Assembly (NCBI GenBank): GCA_958009055.1 | Contig: OY253656.1 | Coordinates: 682,001 to 746,000, forward strand | From: Choricystis sp. odSpoLacu1 | Lineage: Eukaryota; Chlorophyta; Trebouxiophyceae | Length of the DNA stretch: 64,000 nucleotides | Direction: 5' to 3' | Part shown: positions 20,577 through 31,497 of the stretch, piece after piece | How positions within the stretch are numbered: position 1 is the first letter of the stretch | How the letters are laid out: the number at the start of each line of letters is the position of its first letter | Made by a program: the position numbers and the translations under genes | The notes under the pieces: model-generated | What the model saw: the letters and a program-made list of their open reading frames with translations, nothing else | What the model was told of the DNA's origin: nothing | The model's database searches: none

Positions 20577-22725
20577 CTACATCGTCGCAGCGTGCGCCAC
20601 GTGCCGACCTCCCTCCTTGCCCGCCGCAACAGCAGCAGCATCCGCCTGGCGGGGCACCGCCCTGCTGACCAGCCGCGACAGCCGGCTGCGAGACACCAAT
20701 CCCCCGCCGCCGCCCCCGGTGGCGGACGGCCCGCGCGCCGTCGCGACGAGGGCAAAGTGAGCGGCGAGCGGCGGCGTCAGGATGTGGGGCTTGTGGTCGG
20801 CGCCCAGCTGGACGGCGATCGAGTACAGGGGCATCGTGTTGAAGGCCAGCACCAGGAAATAGATGATGGACACCAGGACGACGCCCCACCACGAGATCGG
20901 CGCGCTTTGGAACCCAGTGCGCGAAAAGAAGCACGAATGCCGCCCAAACGTGGCAGCAAAAAACACGGCGTTGGACCAGACGAGGGACGTGAAAAACAGC
21001 AGCAGTTTGATGGGGGGCAGCAGGAGCCAGGGGCGCCTCAGCCAGAAGGCGGACGCGGAGAGCGGGTGAGGGCCGCCCGCGCGCGCGGCGTAGCGGACGA
21101 TCGACACGAGTTTGGTGGAGATCGCAAACAGCACGACCCCCGCCACGATGGTCAGGATCCAGACGCACCACCCCAGGCGATCAGACAGCAGCATGAAGCC
21201 GATGATGAGGAGCCACATGGGGAGGCCGAGGCCGACGATGGAGGCCGCGTCGTCATCGAACGACGCTTCGCAGTAGGCTGAGAAAGAAAAGGCGTCCCCG
21301 TCGGGGGCTTCGTGCACGCGATGAGTCGTGAGGAAAGATGAGCGGAGGAGGAGGTATTCGCGACGGGAGACGACTGAGTTTGGGAGGGTTGTGGGGGGAG
21401 GGGAGGTGGGCGAAAGAGTATGCTCCCTTGATCCACCAACATTGCCTCTGCTTTCCCTGCTTAAGACACTGGGCCACTCTTTCCGACCCCACCATACCTT
21501 GGGGCAGCAGTTGACGACCCAGACAAACGATGGCTTCACGCGCCCATGGCCAGACGCCGGTCAGAGTCTCGGGGCGCTGCCGCCACGGCGACAGCGCGAC
21601 CTGCGTCGGCGCGGCGGCGGTTGACGCCACGGTTGGCGTTGGCACCGCTTCCTCGTCGCCCTTCTCGCGCACTGTGGTCAGTTCGACTGCGCGAGCAGGC
21701 GGCGCGTCGGAAGGACGCTTGGAAGTGGCGGCCGCAATGGCGGACGGAGCGGGCGCTGTCCGCTCCCAACGACGCCATGCTCGCACTCGGAACGTCGTCA
21801 AGATCAGCTGCAGCACGCACGTTAGTACATGTAAGCATGTCATCAGAAAGAGGAACAAATGCACCTCGTGGAGGGCGTTCAAACTGATGGCAGGACGCTT
21901 ACCTGGCGGGCAGCCACCGACGCCAGCCTCTGCGCGGCCGACACACTCGTGTTTGACCGGTTCGCCCGTCGTCGCCGCCGCAGCTTCCGGCAGCCGCCGG
22001 TGCACAGCGTCCGCCACCGTGCCGTACAGTGAGGGGTCAGGGCACACCCTGTTCTTGCCCGGCTCGAGAGCATCGCAGCACGCGTCGATCGCGCCCGTGC
22101 TGACGCACCCGCGTGCCGAAATGAAGCAGTGCGACACGCCATGCGTGTGGCTCAGGCAGCAGGCGCAGCCGTCGACGTAATCCAACCACGTGGGCAGGCG
22201 GTAGTCTGTGGCGTTGACTGTGTGCGTGTGCGTGTGTGTGCGAGTTTGGGGGGAGGTGAGGCAGGTTAAGGGGGCAAAAGACGGTTATGAAAAACAACAA
22301 AAAAACTCACCGCACGTCGCCGCTATGTTTCTCTCGATCACGAGCAGGATCAGCGTCGCCACACCCAGCAGCATCAGCTCCTGCACCATGGTGTCCAACG
22401 CGGCCAGCAGGCCCAGCTTGCCCTTCTTCTTGAGGTAGCGGCGGGCCTGGTGCAGGATCTAGGGTGGGTGGGTTGTGGGGGGTCGGTGGTTGGTGATCGG
22501 TGGCCGATGCGAATTCAGCCTCTCGACCCGCCCCTCCCCACGACGGAAAGCAATGCAATTAAACCACACACACGATGAACTAAAGCCCTTCCCTTGCCTC
22601 CACGCCACCAAACTCACCCAGTCCGTGCCCAGCGTGACGACCAGGAAGAAGGAAAAGACAAGCGCTAGCACCAGGGGCGGCGTCTCCAGCACGGACGCGC
22701 CCTCGTCGGCGGAGCCGCCCGCCAT
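20577..22725 (-). CDS. MLO: MLO family seven-transmembrane protein, 558 aa
   Basis: Plasma-membrane seven-helix protein; in land plants it acts in calcium signalling and powdery-mildew susceptibility, while the algal role is unknown. Four exons: 22618-22725, 22311-22458, 21498-22217 and 20577-21277; phases 0,1,1 agree. Residues about 12-32 are helix 1 (LVLALVFSFFLVVTLG). Helix 2 follows the KKKGKL/ALDTMVQELMLLGVATLILLV block. The extracellular loop holds about 10 Cys. Then come the MLO motif ISLNALHEVHLFLFLMTCLHV, CEASFDDDAASIVGLGLPMW, FWLRRPWLLLPPIKLLLFF and FNTMPLYSIAVQLGADHKP. The Ala/Gly/Arg-rich tail is not MLO-like in sequence but is where the calmodulin site lies in plants. Confidence 0.95.
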
Positions 22726-22927
22726 GGTAGGCGTGCGCGCGTGTGCGTGTGGGGTGGGGAAACGAGGGTGCCGGAAGTCGGGAGGCGCGCGTTGAGAAGA
22801 GGCTACCACAAAAGAGGCGCCCAATTCGAGAGTGCCGCGTCCGCTGTGACCCGCGGCTCTCTCACTCTCCGCTCAAAGCCTTTCTTTCGCCCTCTCTCTC
22901 CCCCCCTCCCCCGACAACACACCAACC
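22726..22927. promoter_or_regulatory. divergent promoter, MLO and 22.9-kb secreted gene
   Basis: About 200 bases separate the two start codons. The half next to 22928 is a CCCCTCCCCCGACAACACACCAACC leader. No TATA element is obvious. Confidence 0.5.
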
Positions 22928-24253
22928 ATGCGCGCCTTCGCTGTTGTTGCCTTCCTCGGCCTGGCCGCCTCGGTGAGTGGAAGGAGGGGCCGCGCGCTGC
23001 TTCCAATGTGGGCGCGGGCGTGCATTGGAGAGCCAGCCCCCCCCCCTCCTCTCTCCCCTCCCGTCCCTCGGCGCTCCCCGCTCGCCACGAAGGTCTCGTG
23101 TTTTTGGGTGTTGCACGCTTGTGTGGCAGTGGGGACGTGCGAAACGCGGGGCGCGGGCGGGGGCGGGGGCTGCATTTTCGCGCTCCCCCACCGTGGCGCA
23201 GAATGCAGCGTGCCCCGGCGGTTGGCGACGTTGCCCTCGGGCTCCCCCCTCAACTGCCGGTTCTGCGGGCACCTTGCATTGAGATTCGCCGTCTGGGGCG
23301 GGCCGGGAGGATGGGCCGCGTGTGTGCGGCTGGTGGGGAGCGGCCAACACGGGCTTCACGGCAAAGCACATTTGCGCGGGGGCACCGCCTCCCCCCCCCC
23401 CCGCCGCGCCCCACACCGCGTGCGGCCCCGCACAGGGGGCGACAGAATGCTGACCCTGAAAACCGCGAGGCGTTGTGCGTCGTGAGCAAGCGTGAAGCCA
23501 CCGCGGGCGGCCGTCCTTGTTGGGGTCGGGCACGTCAACCGCCTCTGTGCGCTTCCACTCTGACCCACCCACCTCCACCACCCACCCTCCACAGGCCGCC
23601 GCCTTCCCCGCCACCCTGCCCGCCAAGAACTGGACGTCCGTGCTGCCCACGTCGCTGTCCACCTATAACAAGACCAACCCCGCCAACGCGTGGCCCGCGC
23701 CCCGCTTCCTGGGGTCGGCGGTGACCAACGCCACGCTGACCAAGCTGAAGGCCAAGGTCAACGTGACTGGCTACCCGTGAGTGTTGGGAGGAGGGGAGGG
23801 GAGGGGTGGAGTCTAGGCGGGGGAGAGAGAGGGGTGGCATGCGTCAGCCTAAGTAAGCGTCTTACTCCCCACCCACCCACCACCACCCTACACACAGCAT
23901 CCTCATCGGCAAAAAGGCCAACAACACCAACGCCACCTGGACCAAGGTGCAGGTCGACACCTGGCTCAACAAGACGTACCTGCCCAAAGCCAACAACACG
24001 TCGCCGCTCGCGGGTGCCGGCTCCATCGCCAACCAGAAGCTGACCAACGCCGCCCGCACCACGTCCTACGTGTACAACGCGACCGCGGCCAAGCTGGTGA
24101 ACGCGGTGGCGGCCAAGTCCAACCTGACGCGGCGAGTGTGTTCGTGTGGGAAAGGAAGAGAAAGCCAAAACACACGCGGTGCGCCGTTTTCCTCACCCCT
24201 CCCTCCCCCCTGCCCACCACCACAGCACGGCGACCGTCCTGTCCAAGCCCTGA
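22928..24253 (+). CDS. small secreted sequon-rich protein 5 (about 162 aa)
   Basis: Exons 22928-22972 (signal peptide MRAFAVVAFLGLAAS), 23595-23776, 23898-24131 and 24226-24253. The mature chain begins AAAFPATLPAKNWTSVLP and carries ten sequons (NWT, NKT, NAT, NVT, NNT, NAT, NKT, NNT, NAT, NLT). The last junction is best explained by a GC-AG intron (CG|GCGAGT...CACAG), giving NLTRTATVLSKP and a TGA at 24251. Using the nearby GT at 24136 instead would extend into unrelated sequence. The first intron is 622 bases, long for this window. Confidence 0.72.
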
Positions 24254-24819
24254 GTGAGAACACCACCCAGACTGGACACACGCCCCCACACGCGACTGCC
24301 TGTTTGACTCCACGTTCTCTTAGAAAGGGGTTTGTTTCTTTTTTGCCTTTCCCCTGCCCGGTGCCTTCATCGTTTTTCTTTCTGTCCACACTTTTTTTTT
24401 CTTTCGTTCCAAACACACACTAAAAAAGCCCCCACCGTGCCTCCCAGGCATGGCAGACCAACACATCAAACCCATGCGGCCCCTTGGCGCCACGCCTCCC
24501 TTTCGGAGTTTCTGCGTGTGTGGCGGGGTTCCGTGTGTGAGAGAGGGGGGGTGTGATGAAAAGAAAACGAGGGCCCAGCGGGAGGAGGGGGGATGTCCAC
24601 CACCCAAACAAACAAAAACCACTCACCGCGCCGCCCCTGGCGGCTGTGATTCGCGCGTGCGTGTAAACACTGGGAGAGGCGGTGGAGAGAGGACCCACAC
24701 TTTGACACGAGAGAGCGAGGGTTTCGTGTGTTTGGCTCTCCGCTCTCGCGTCTCTCACACCCGTTTTCGTCCACCCTGCCCTCCCACCTTTTCACCACCC
24801 ACACACACACCACACCACC
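24254..24819. other. intergenic, no gene seen
   Basis: About 565 bases between two secreted-protein genes: T-rich 3' region (24330-24410), then a mixed GC stretch, then a CA/CCACC leader (CACACACACCACACCACC) immediately before the next ATG. Short frames on both strands are low complexity. Confidence 0.55.
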
Positions 24820-26206
24820 ATGTCCCGCAAACTCGCCCTCCTGTGCCTGTTTGGCCTGCTGGCCGTGTCCGCCGTGGCGTACGCCCAGGTGAGAGATGGA
24901 GGGAGGGCGGAAAGGAGAGGCCCGGAAGCGCGCCGCGCGAATCGCGCACGTGCTGCCCGCGACCGGCACGTGCGGCCTCGCTCCACCCATGCCTCGGCCC
25001 CCCAGCGTCGACCCGGGTCCCGGGTCAGCGATTTGGGGGAGGTGAAGCCGGCGAGCGAGCCCCCTGCCCACGCGCTCGGCCGGCGAAACAGAGACAACGC
25101 GCGCGCGCATTCGCGGACCAGGGCGCTCGCGAGAGAAACCGCACCCGGGCCTGCCCCCCCGCGCCCCCGTCCCCCCGAAACTGCCACCCCGCGCGACGCG
25201 GGGTGGGCAGTATCACGCGTTGGGGGCGGGAGTGAAGGGAGAGCGGGGGTGGGGACGCCGGGGGCAGGCGCGGGAGGGCCGCCAGGGGCGGCATTTCGAA
25301 ACGCTCTGTTTTGGCTGCCTCCTCGTCCCCCCCGCGCCCGCTCTCGCCGCCGCCTCGGACCGCCCGGGGCGGGGAGCCACGGAGTGGCTTGTGTCAGTCG
25401 CGTGCGTGCGCAGGAGCGGGCGAGCGCGCGCGCGCGCCACAGCGCGCGCGCGCGCTGTTGGCGGTGGCGCCCGACGGCTCTTGGCGCGCGCGCAGTGGCG
25501 ATGGCGGGCGCCCCCGCCCTGCGCCCATCCCCTCCACCGCCACACAAGCACACACACACACAACACGCACACGCTCACCCCACCTTCGTTCCCTTTTTCT
25601 CCCCCCCTCCCTCCACACAGGACGAAGCCGAGACCGCCGAGATGGAGGCCGCCGACGACTCGGTCGAGACCGAGGTCGCCGACCCCGAGATGGACGAGGA
25701 GGCTGAAATCGACTGGACGGAGACGGTGCCCGAGATGTCCGAGGAGGAGGTGGACGCCGCGGTCGGCGACGCGGCCGACGGCGAGACGCTGTCCGCCGAC
25801 TGGTACGCGCGCGTCAAGGCGCTCAAGAACAAGTCGCGGTCGGCGGAGGAGGAGTACGAGGTGGACGACTACCACATGCTGAAGAACTGTGAGTGTTGGT
25901 TGGGGTGGTGGTGGGTGGTGGTGGGGTGGTTGGACCAAAACAAACACCAGCAAAACTCACCCTCTGTTCTTCCCCCCACCTACCCACCCTCTAGGGAACA
26001 AGACCGCCGCCGTCGGCACCCTGATGGCCAAGTTCAACGCGTCCAAGCTGCTGAACGAGTCGATGGCGGTCAAGGCCGCGCTCAACGCGACCGCCGCGTC
26101 CGCCTTGGCGGCCAAGACCGCCAAGGTCAACCGCACCCTGACTGCCGCCGTGGCCGCCAAAAACGTGACGTGGGCCGCCAAGAACTGGACCGCGATCAAG
26201 GGCTGA
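24820..26206 (+). CDS. small secreted protein 6: acidic domain fused to sequon-rich tail (182 aa)
   Basis: Exons 24820-24888 (signal peptide MSRKLALLCLFGLLAVSAVAYAQ), 25621-25888 and 25995-26206; phases 0 and 1, with a Trp codon formed across the second splice. Exon 2 is very acidic (DEAETAEMEAADD, DPEMDEEAEIDW, EMSEEEVDAAV) and ends with a basic/charged turn KALKNKSRSAEEEYEVDDYH. Exon 3 is the family-type tail with seven sequons (NKT, NAS, NES, NAT, NRT, NVT, NWT). The acidic block could bind calcium or basic partners; that is inference. Intron 1 is 732 bases with GC-rich simple sequence. Confidence 0.8.
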
Positions 26207-26671
26207 AGCAAGCGTTGTTGTTGGGTGACGAGGGGGACATCAAAGAGGGAAAGAGCTCGTTTGTGCGTTTTTTTCTTATTACTTCCCCCTCTCGCTCTTT
26301 CACTTCACTTAACACACCTGCCGCACCAACAAAAAACCCACAAGGAGTGGGTGGGGCGAGGCGGTAACGAGAGGGACTGGGCAACGCCCTGCTCTTCTCG
26401 CGTTGGACCCCACCACCCTCCTTTTTTCATTCCCCCCTTTCATACTCGTTCCCCCGCGTGGCGCGTTTTTTTCGACAGACGTTGGAGGACACACAAACCG
26501 CGAGTCCAAAACCATGTAAACCACTATGGACAGACAAGGAGCGAGTTGAAAAAACGGGCCGTTGTGTGTTTTGGGCCGACACGAACACAAGTGAGGCGCG
26601 TTTTTTTCTCTTGGCGAGTGTTGCGCACCCCCGCGCACTCGTGTGTGTGCGCCTCTCTCCCTCTTCCGCCC
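26207..26671. other. intergenic, no gene seen
   Basis: About 465 bases. It contains an AT-richer segment (26490-26600) and a CCTCTCTCCCTCTTCCGCC leader just before 26672. No RNA gene or open frame with support was seen. Confidence 0.5.
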
Positions 26672-27726
26672 ATGGGCTTTCCCACCACCCTGGTGGCCGC
26701 GTTGGGAGGTGCGGCAGGGCGTGGGCGCGCGCGTGCGGGCGGGAGCGGCGGTGGCGGCATGGCATGGGGGAGCATGTGTGAGAGCGTCGCCACACACAGA
26801 CACTTGCCGCCCCGTTCCCACACTCGTGGCAGTACACAGGCTGGCGACACCACGCGACAGTGGGCGCGCGCGCGTCGTTTCCCCACTCACCTCTGTTGCA
26901 CACCCTTTTTTTCCTTCCCCCCCCCCAGGCTACCTCTTCACCTACTACAACACAAAAATCACGGAGGAGCGCAAAGCCCAGATCGAGCGCATCAATGAGC
27001 AGGTGAGGGAGAGTTGGGAAGAGAGAGCCAGGAGCAGGCAGGCTGTGTCGCCTTTCCCCGCCCTCACCGCACCTCCTTCCTCCTCCACCCCCTAGGTGCG
27101 CGACCTGTACGGCCCCCTGCTGGCCACCGTCAACGCCTCCAAAACAGCGTACGCCGCCATGGTGCGCCAGCACTCGCCCGACGGCACGGGGGACGGGTTT
27201 GTGGCGGCAGTCAGGGCGTTTCCTGTCGGCACGGAAGCCTCAGTCTACCGCACCTGGATGCGGGACGTGCTGCAACCGTTGAACGAGAGGGCGGCTGCGA
27301 TTGTGGTGCAGGTGAGAGAGAATGTATTTGGGTGGGAGAGGAGAGAAAAAAGAAGAGACAACGCGCCTCACCCACCCCCCTTTTGTTCCCCCTCCCTAGC
27401 GCGCCGACCTGCTGGAAGCGTCCGCCATGCCCCCCCTCCTCCTCCAGCTCGTGGCCCACGTCTCCGCCAACCGGGTCGTCCTGGCCCGGTGGGCGGCGGG
27501 GGATGCGGACGCTGCCTCCGCGCTGCCGTACCCCGACACGCTGCACGAGTGGGTCGCGACCGAGTTTCGGACGATCAAGGCACGGCAGGCCGCTCTGCTG
27601 GGCGTGAAGCCGCCGCCAGGAGGGGGTGGCAGGACAGGGAGAGGAGGGTGGTGTGGTGGCGGCGGCGGCGGCGACGACGACGAGCGGGGCGACGACGGCG
27701 AACCGGCGGCGGTGTCCAAACTCTGA
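26672..27726 (+). CDS. conserved-type protein of unknown function with N-terminal membrane anchor, 217 aa
   Basis: Four exons: 26672-26708, 26929-27002, 27096-27311 and 27400-27726 (phases 1,0,0). The N-terminus MGFPTTLVAALGGYLFTYYN is a single hydrophobic anchor formed across the first splice. It is followed by a charged helix KITEERKAQIERINEQVRDL and YGPLLATVNASKTAYAAM. The core has TWMRDVLQPLNERAAAIVV, LLLQLVAHVSANRVVLARW and TEFRTIKARQAALLG. The tail is Gly/Asp-rich. The pattern of an anchor plus an ERxxxIxRxNxQxRxLYGPLL helix looks conserved rather than random, but I cannot name a function. Confidence 0.7.
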
Positions 27727-27800
27727 TTTTTCGTTTTTGTTTTGTGACAGTCTTAACTTGATTTCTTTTACTCACAGTGTGCAAACACTACACCACTCCC

Positions 27801-29438
27801 CTACTCTTTCACAAACCGGGCGCAGAAGAAGCCGATCGTGTCCTCGCCGCCCGCGACCGCGCCATCTGCGCGCGGAACAGCAGGGTCGAACCTCGCGACC
27901 CTCCCCCCCAGCCCCACCGGCAGCCACGCCTCCCTGCCGCCGTCCGGGGCGGGGCCCTCCCCCTCCAGTCCGGGCGATGCGTGTACGCCGGGTGGCAAAG
28001 GCACGGTGGCCAGGGTGAGCACACCCGCCCAGCGGTTGAGCGCCCACGCGACGACGCCCTCGTTCTCACACGGCGCGATGGAGCAGGTGGAGTAGACCAG
28101 CACGCCTCCAGGGGCGAGGGCAGTGACTGCCGTCTCAAACAGAGCTTTTTGGGTGACCGCAGCGTCGACCAGGGTGCGGCAGTCGGCGGGTTGGGCCAGG
28201 CGCGGGCGCAGGCCGAGGCCGGTGCATGGTGCGTCGAGCAACACGTGTGAGAAGCCGCCCTCTGGGATGGAGCCGGGTGGAGGAGCGGCGCGGCAGCCGT
28301 GCACGTGTTTGGGTGGTGGAAGCGTGGCGGGTTCGGCGCCGCCTCCCGCCATGCCCCTCCGAAACGCGGCTTTCCTCTCGGCGCGCGCGGCCGCCGCGGC
28401 CGCGCTCGCGGCCGCCCCCGCGCACACGCGCTTGGCGTCCCCGGCGAACAGGTGCCTCGAGTCGGCTGCATAGGCGGCGACTCGGTCGTCGACACCGAGT
28501 TCGGTGGCCAGGGAGGTGACGCGGGCGGCTTTGGCGGCGGTGCGGTCGAGCGCGACGACGCGGCCGCCGGCACTCACACTCAGTCCGGCCGCGATCGCGG
28601 TCGTCTTGCCGCCAGGAGCCGCGCACAAGTCCAGCACGGTGTCATCGCCGCTGGCTCCCAGAGCGGTGGCCGCCACCGTCGACGCCAGGTGTTGCAGCAT
28701 GCCGCGCGCGCGGGCGGGGAGCACGGCGTACCCTGCCGGCGCGCGCGGCGGGTCCAGGGCCACCGCGGCCCCGGCCGCGGCCGGGGCGAAGAGTTGGGCC
28801 CGTCCCAGCATGGCTACACCGACGCCCAGGGCGGTGGGGGCCAGGGTGGCGGGTGTGGGGCGGTGGCGCGGAGTGGTGGTGGTGGTGGTGGTGGTGGTCG
28901 CCACGCCACCTTCCTCTACCTCCTCCTCCTCCCCACCGCCACCATCCGTTCGTGCCAGCGCAGTGCCTCGCGTGATGCCGTGGGCCGCCCTGTCGCCGGA
29001 CGACCCGGGAGGTTCAACCGCGGCACGCACCACCACCCTCGCCCCCGCCTCCAGCCCCACAGAGGCAGCCAGCACGCCCGCCGCGTAGCAGGGGGCACCC
29101 CGCAGCATGGCTTCAGCGGCGATGCGGGAGACTATGATGGAGGGCAGGGTGGTTAGAATGTGTTGAGGTGGCAGGGGAGGGGGCGGGCGCGTCCGGATGA
29201 GCACCGCTGTGGCTGGGGTGCCAGGCACAGGCACAGCTGTCCAGTTTGAGTCGGCAACGTGGTCCGCCACGGCCGCCGCGGTGGCCTCGTCCGCAGCGCG
29301 CACGCACAGCGACGACGGTGGCGAGGCGAGCGCGGCGGCGGTGGCCGCCCAGGCCGCGGCGCCAAAGCAGGAGGCCAGGTAGGCTGTCAAGTCGGCGTCC
29401 CAGGCGACGGGTCGTGTGGTGGGTTGTGGGGCGGTCAT
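27801..29438 (-). CDS. NSUN6: NSUN6-like RNA m5C methyltransferase (PUA + NOL1/NOP2/Sun domain), 545 aa
   Basis: Methylates cytosine-5 in tRNA (NSUN6 acts on C72 of tRNA-Thr/Cys in animals; substrate here inferred). Single exon. A PUA domain lies at about residues 115-150 (AMLRGAPCYAAGVLAASVGL, GARVVVRA) before a Thr run (TTTTTTTTT). The catalytic domain has ALGVGVAMLGRAQLF, the SAM loop VLDLCAAPGGKTTAIAAGL, motif IV LLDAPCTGLGLRPRL and motif VI VYSTCSIAPCENEGVV, each with its Cys (release and nucleophile). The frame is open much further upstream, but the first Met in a plausible context is at 29438. Convergent with the 26.7-kb gene, 74 bases between stops. Confidence 0.9.
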   Translation of the reverse strand: MTAPQPTTRPVAWDADLTAYLASCFGAAAWAATAAALASPPSSLCVRAADEATAAAVADHVADSNWTAVPVPGTPATAVLIRTRPPPPLPPQHILTTLPSIIVSRIAAEAMLRGAPCYAAGVLAASVGLEAGARVVVRAAVEPPGSSGDRAAHGITRGTALARTDGGGGEEEEVEEGGVATTTTTTTTTPRHRPTPATLAPTALGVGVAMLGRAQLFAPAAAGAAVALDPPRAPAGYAVLPARARGMLQHLASTVAATALGASGDDTVLDLCAAPGGKTTAIAAGLSVSAGGRVVALDRTAAKAARVTSLATELGVDDRVAAYAADSRHLFAGDAKRVCAGAAASAAAAAARAERKAAFRRGMAGGGAEPATLPPPKHVHGCRAAPPPGSIPEGGFSHVLLDAPCTGLGLRPRLAQPADCRTLVDAAVTQKALFETAVTALAPGGVLVYSTCSIAPCENEGVVAWALNRWAGVLTLATVPLPPGVHASPGLEGEGPAPDGGREAWLPVGLGGRVARFDPAVPRADGAVAGGEDTIGFFCARFVKE

Positions 29439-29807
29439 GGAGGTGGGGGTTGTGGTGGGGGGACAGGTCGGGGGAGGTCGGCGTGGACGGTGTCGTGGCG
29501 GTTGGCGAGTGACTGGTCGTGGGCGTGGGCGTTGAGCATGCGCGCGCACACAGAGGAGCCCACACCCTCCCCCCCGGCAGGTGGGCGCGGGAGGGAATGC
29601 AGAGGCAACTTGCGAGAGCCGCTCGCGTTTTTTGTGTCGGGTTTGCGGCCGAAACGCACACTCTCTTTTTCCCCCTTTTTGCGGGGCGGGCTCTGCGTCT
29701 CGGGGCCGCCCACACACACACACGCCCCCACGCACGACGTGTGTCCTGCCTGCTGGTGCTAGAGAAGAAGCAAACTCCACACCTGCCCGCACACTGGCCC
29801 CCTCCCA
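29439..29807. promoter_or_regulatory. divergent promoter of NSUN6-like and armadillo genes
   Basis: About 370 bases without a supported gene; contains CTCTCTTTTTCCCCCTTTTTG and a CACACACACACGCC stretch. Open frames crossing it are extensions of the flanking genes. Confidence 0.5.
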
Positions 29808-31497
29808 ATGGACGTCGACACGGCGCCGCTGCGCGCGCCGCCGCCGGGTGTCAAGGACGAGGGGTCGCCCGCGGCCGGCGAGCAGGTGCGTGTGGGAGGG
29901 GTGTGTGGGTGTTTGCTGAACAGGGCTGGACTGCCGGGGTGCGATGCCGGGGAGTGAGGAGGCGGAAGAGGGGCGAAGCGCGGTCCCGGCCACGAGTCGC
30001 TGGGTGCGCTGCCGTCGCAGGCCGCCCCGCCCTCGCCGCCCCCTCATTGCCGCCCGTCCGCCCTGCATTCGAACTGGCGTGCCTGCATGCGCCGTCGGGA
30101 GCCAGGGACGCTGGGCCCGAGGCACGAGTGCGCGCTGTGCGCGGCGCACCGTTGGCGCTGCGACCGCGCTCGAGTGCCTGCAGCCCTGCACACACTCTCC
30201 TCCTCTTCCCTCACATCCCCACGCCCTCGCCCCCGCCATCGCACGCAGGGGCCTGGAATGCGCGTTTTTGGAGGGTGAATAGCGAGAGACACGCTCACAT
30301 TCCCTCCCACCCCCCCACCCCACTCTCAGCTGACCTCCCTCGCTGCCCACCCGTCCCCCACCCGCTCCCGCCGCCCTTGCCAGCGCGCCGGGTCGCACTC
30401 GTCGGGCGCGGCGTCGCCCGCCCTGGGCGCGCCCCGGGCGCCAGCTGGCGGGGTGGGTGGACCCTCGCCCCCGGGCGCGCCTCCCTCGGCCGACCTGGCC
30501 GAGTTTCTGCGCTCCCTCTCCTGGTGGTGGCGGTCCGACGACCCGGCCGCCCAGCTGTACGCCGCTCAACGCTTCCAATCGTACGCATGCGACGCCGCGG
30601 CCGCGCACGCGGTGGCGGGGGCGGCGGGGGCGCTGAGGTTCTTGGTGCACGCGCTGCAGGCGGATTATGCTCCCGGGCGGGAGGCTGCTAAAGCGGCGGC
30701 TGCGCAGGCGCTGGCCAACTTGGTGAGTTGAAATTGTGGGTGTGCGTGTGGTGGTGTTGCAGGTTGTGTGTGCGTCGAAAAAACAACCCACTTTTTAACC
30801 ACTTTTTAAACCCCACTAGGCCTTCCACGACGCCGAAACGCGGCGCGCCGTCGGCGCCGCGGGCGCCGTCCCCGCCGCCGTCGGCCTGCTCACCTGCCAC
30901 TCGGACGCCGTCGCAGAAGCGGCGGCCGGCCTGCTGGCCAACCTGGCGGCGGATGGAGCTTTGTTGGTTGATGCTGCCGGCCGCGGCGCACCCGCCGCGC
31001 TTGTCGCTTTACTCCGCACCTCCCAACCCGCCGCACGCGAGGAAGCGCTCGCCTTCCTCTTCCAGGACGCGTCCCGTTCACCCGATCGAGCCGCCTTCCT
31101 GGCCTCCCTCGGCATGCTGCACCTCGCCGTCCGCTCCCTCGCCCTCCCCCTCTCCCCGCGCGGCACCTGGCTCGTCGGCCTGCTCTGGTCTGCGGCCCTG
31201 CCCGCCCCCGACCGCGTCGTCCAGCACGAGCTGGCAAAGCTGACCCCGCTGCTGGTGCACATGGGCACGAGCGCGCCGCCGCCCGCGTGTGATGCCGCAC
31301 TGCTGTTGCTGGCGGATTATGCAGCGGCCGACGAAACAAATGCTTCCCACGCGCGGCGCGCGTGCGCAGAGCCCCTGTTTGCCAAAGTGCATGCCTCCCG
31401 CGACCCCGGCCACCCAACATGGGGGGCGGCGCTGGCGGGGCTGTGCGCGCTGGGGGTTGACCCGCTGGGGAGTGGGGCAGGAGTACAGCAGCAGTGA
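29808..31497 (+). CDS. armadillo-repeat protein, 382 aa
   Basis: Three exons: 29808-29885, 30330-30722 and 30820-31497, all phase 0. The N-terminal 70 residues are Pro/Gly/Ser-rich and disordered. SADLAEFLRSLSWWWRSDD leads into helical repeats: AAAHAVAGAAGALRFLVHAL, AAQALANLAFHDAETRRAVG, AAGAVPAAVGLLTCHSD, AVAEAAAGLLANLAADGALL. The pattern G(A/G)xxxLxxLL...AAxxLxNLA is the ARM consensus. About 5-6 repeats are visible, later ones degenerate. Such proteins are protein-interaction scaffolds; the partner is unknown. Confidence 0.75.

Noticed and set aside
27801..30791. 996-residue frame extending the NSUN6-like protein upstream
   Set aside because: The added N-terminal 450 residues are low complexity and antisense to the armadillo gene; the first plausible Met is at 29438.
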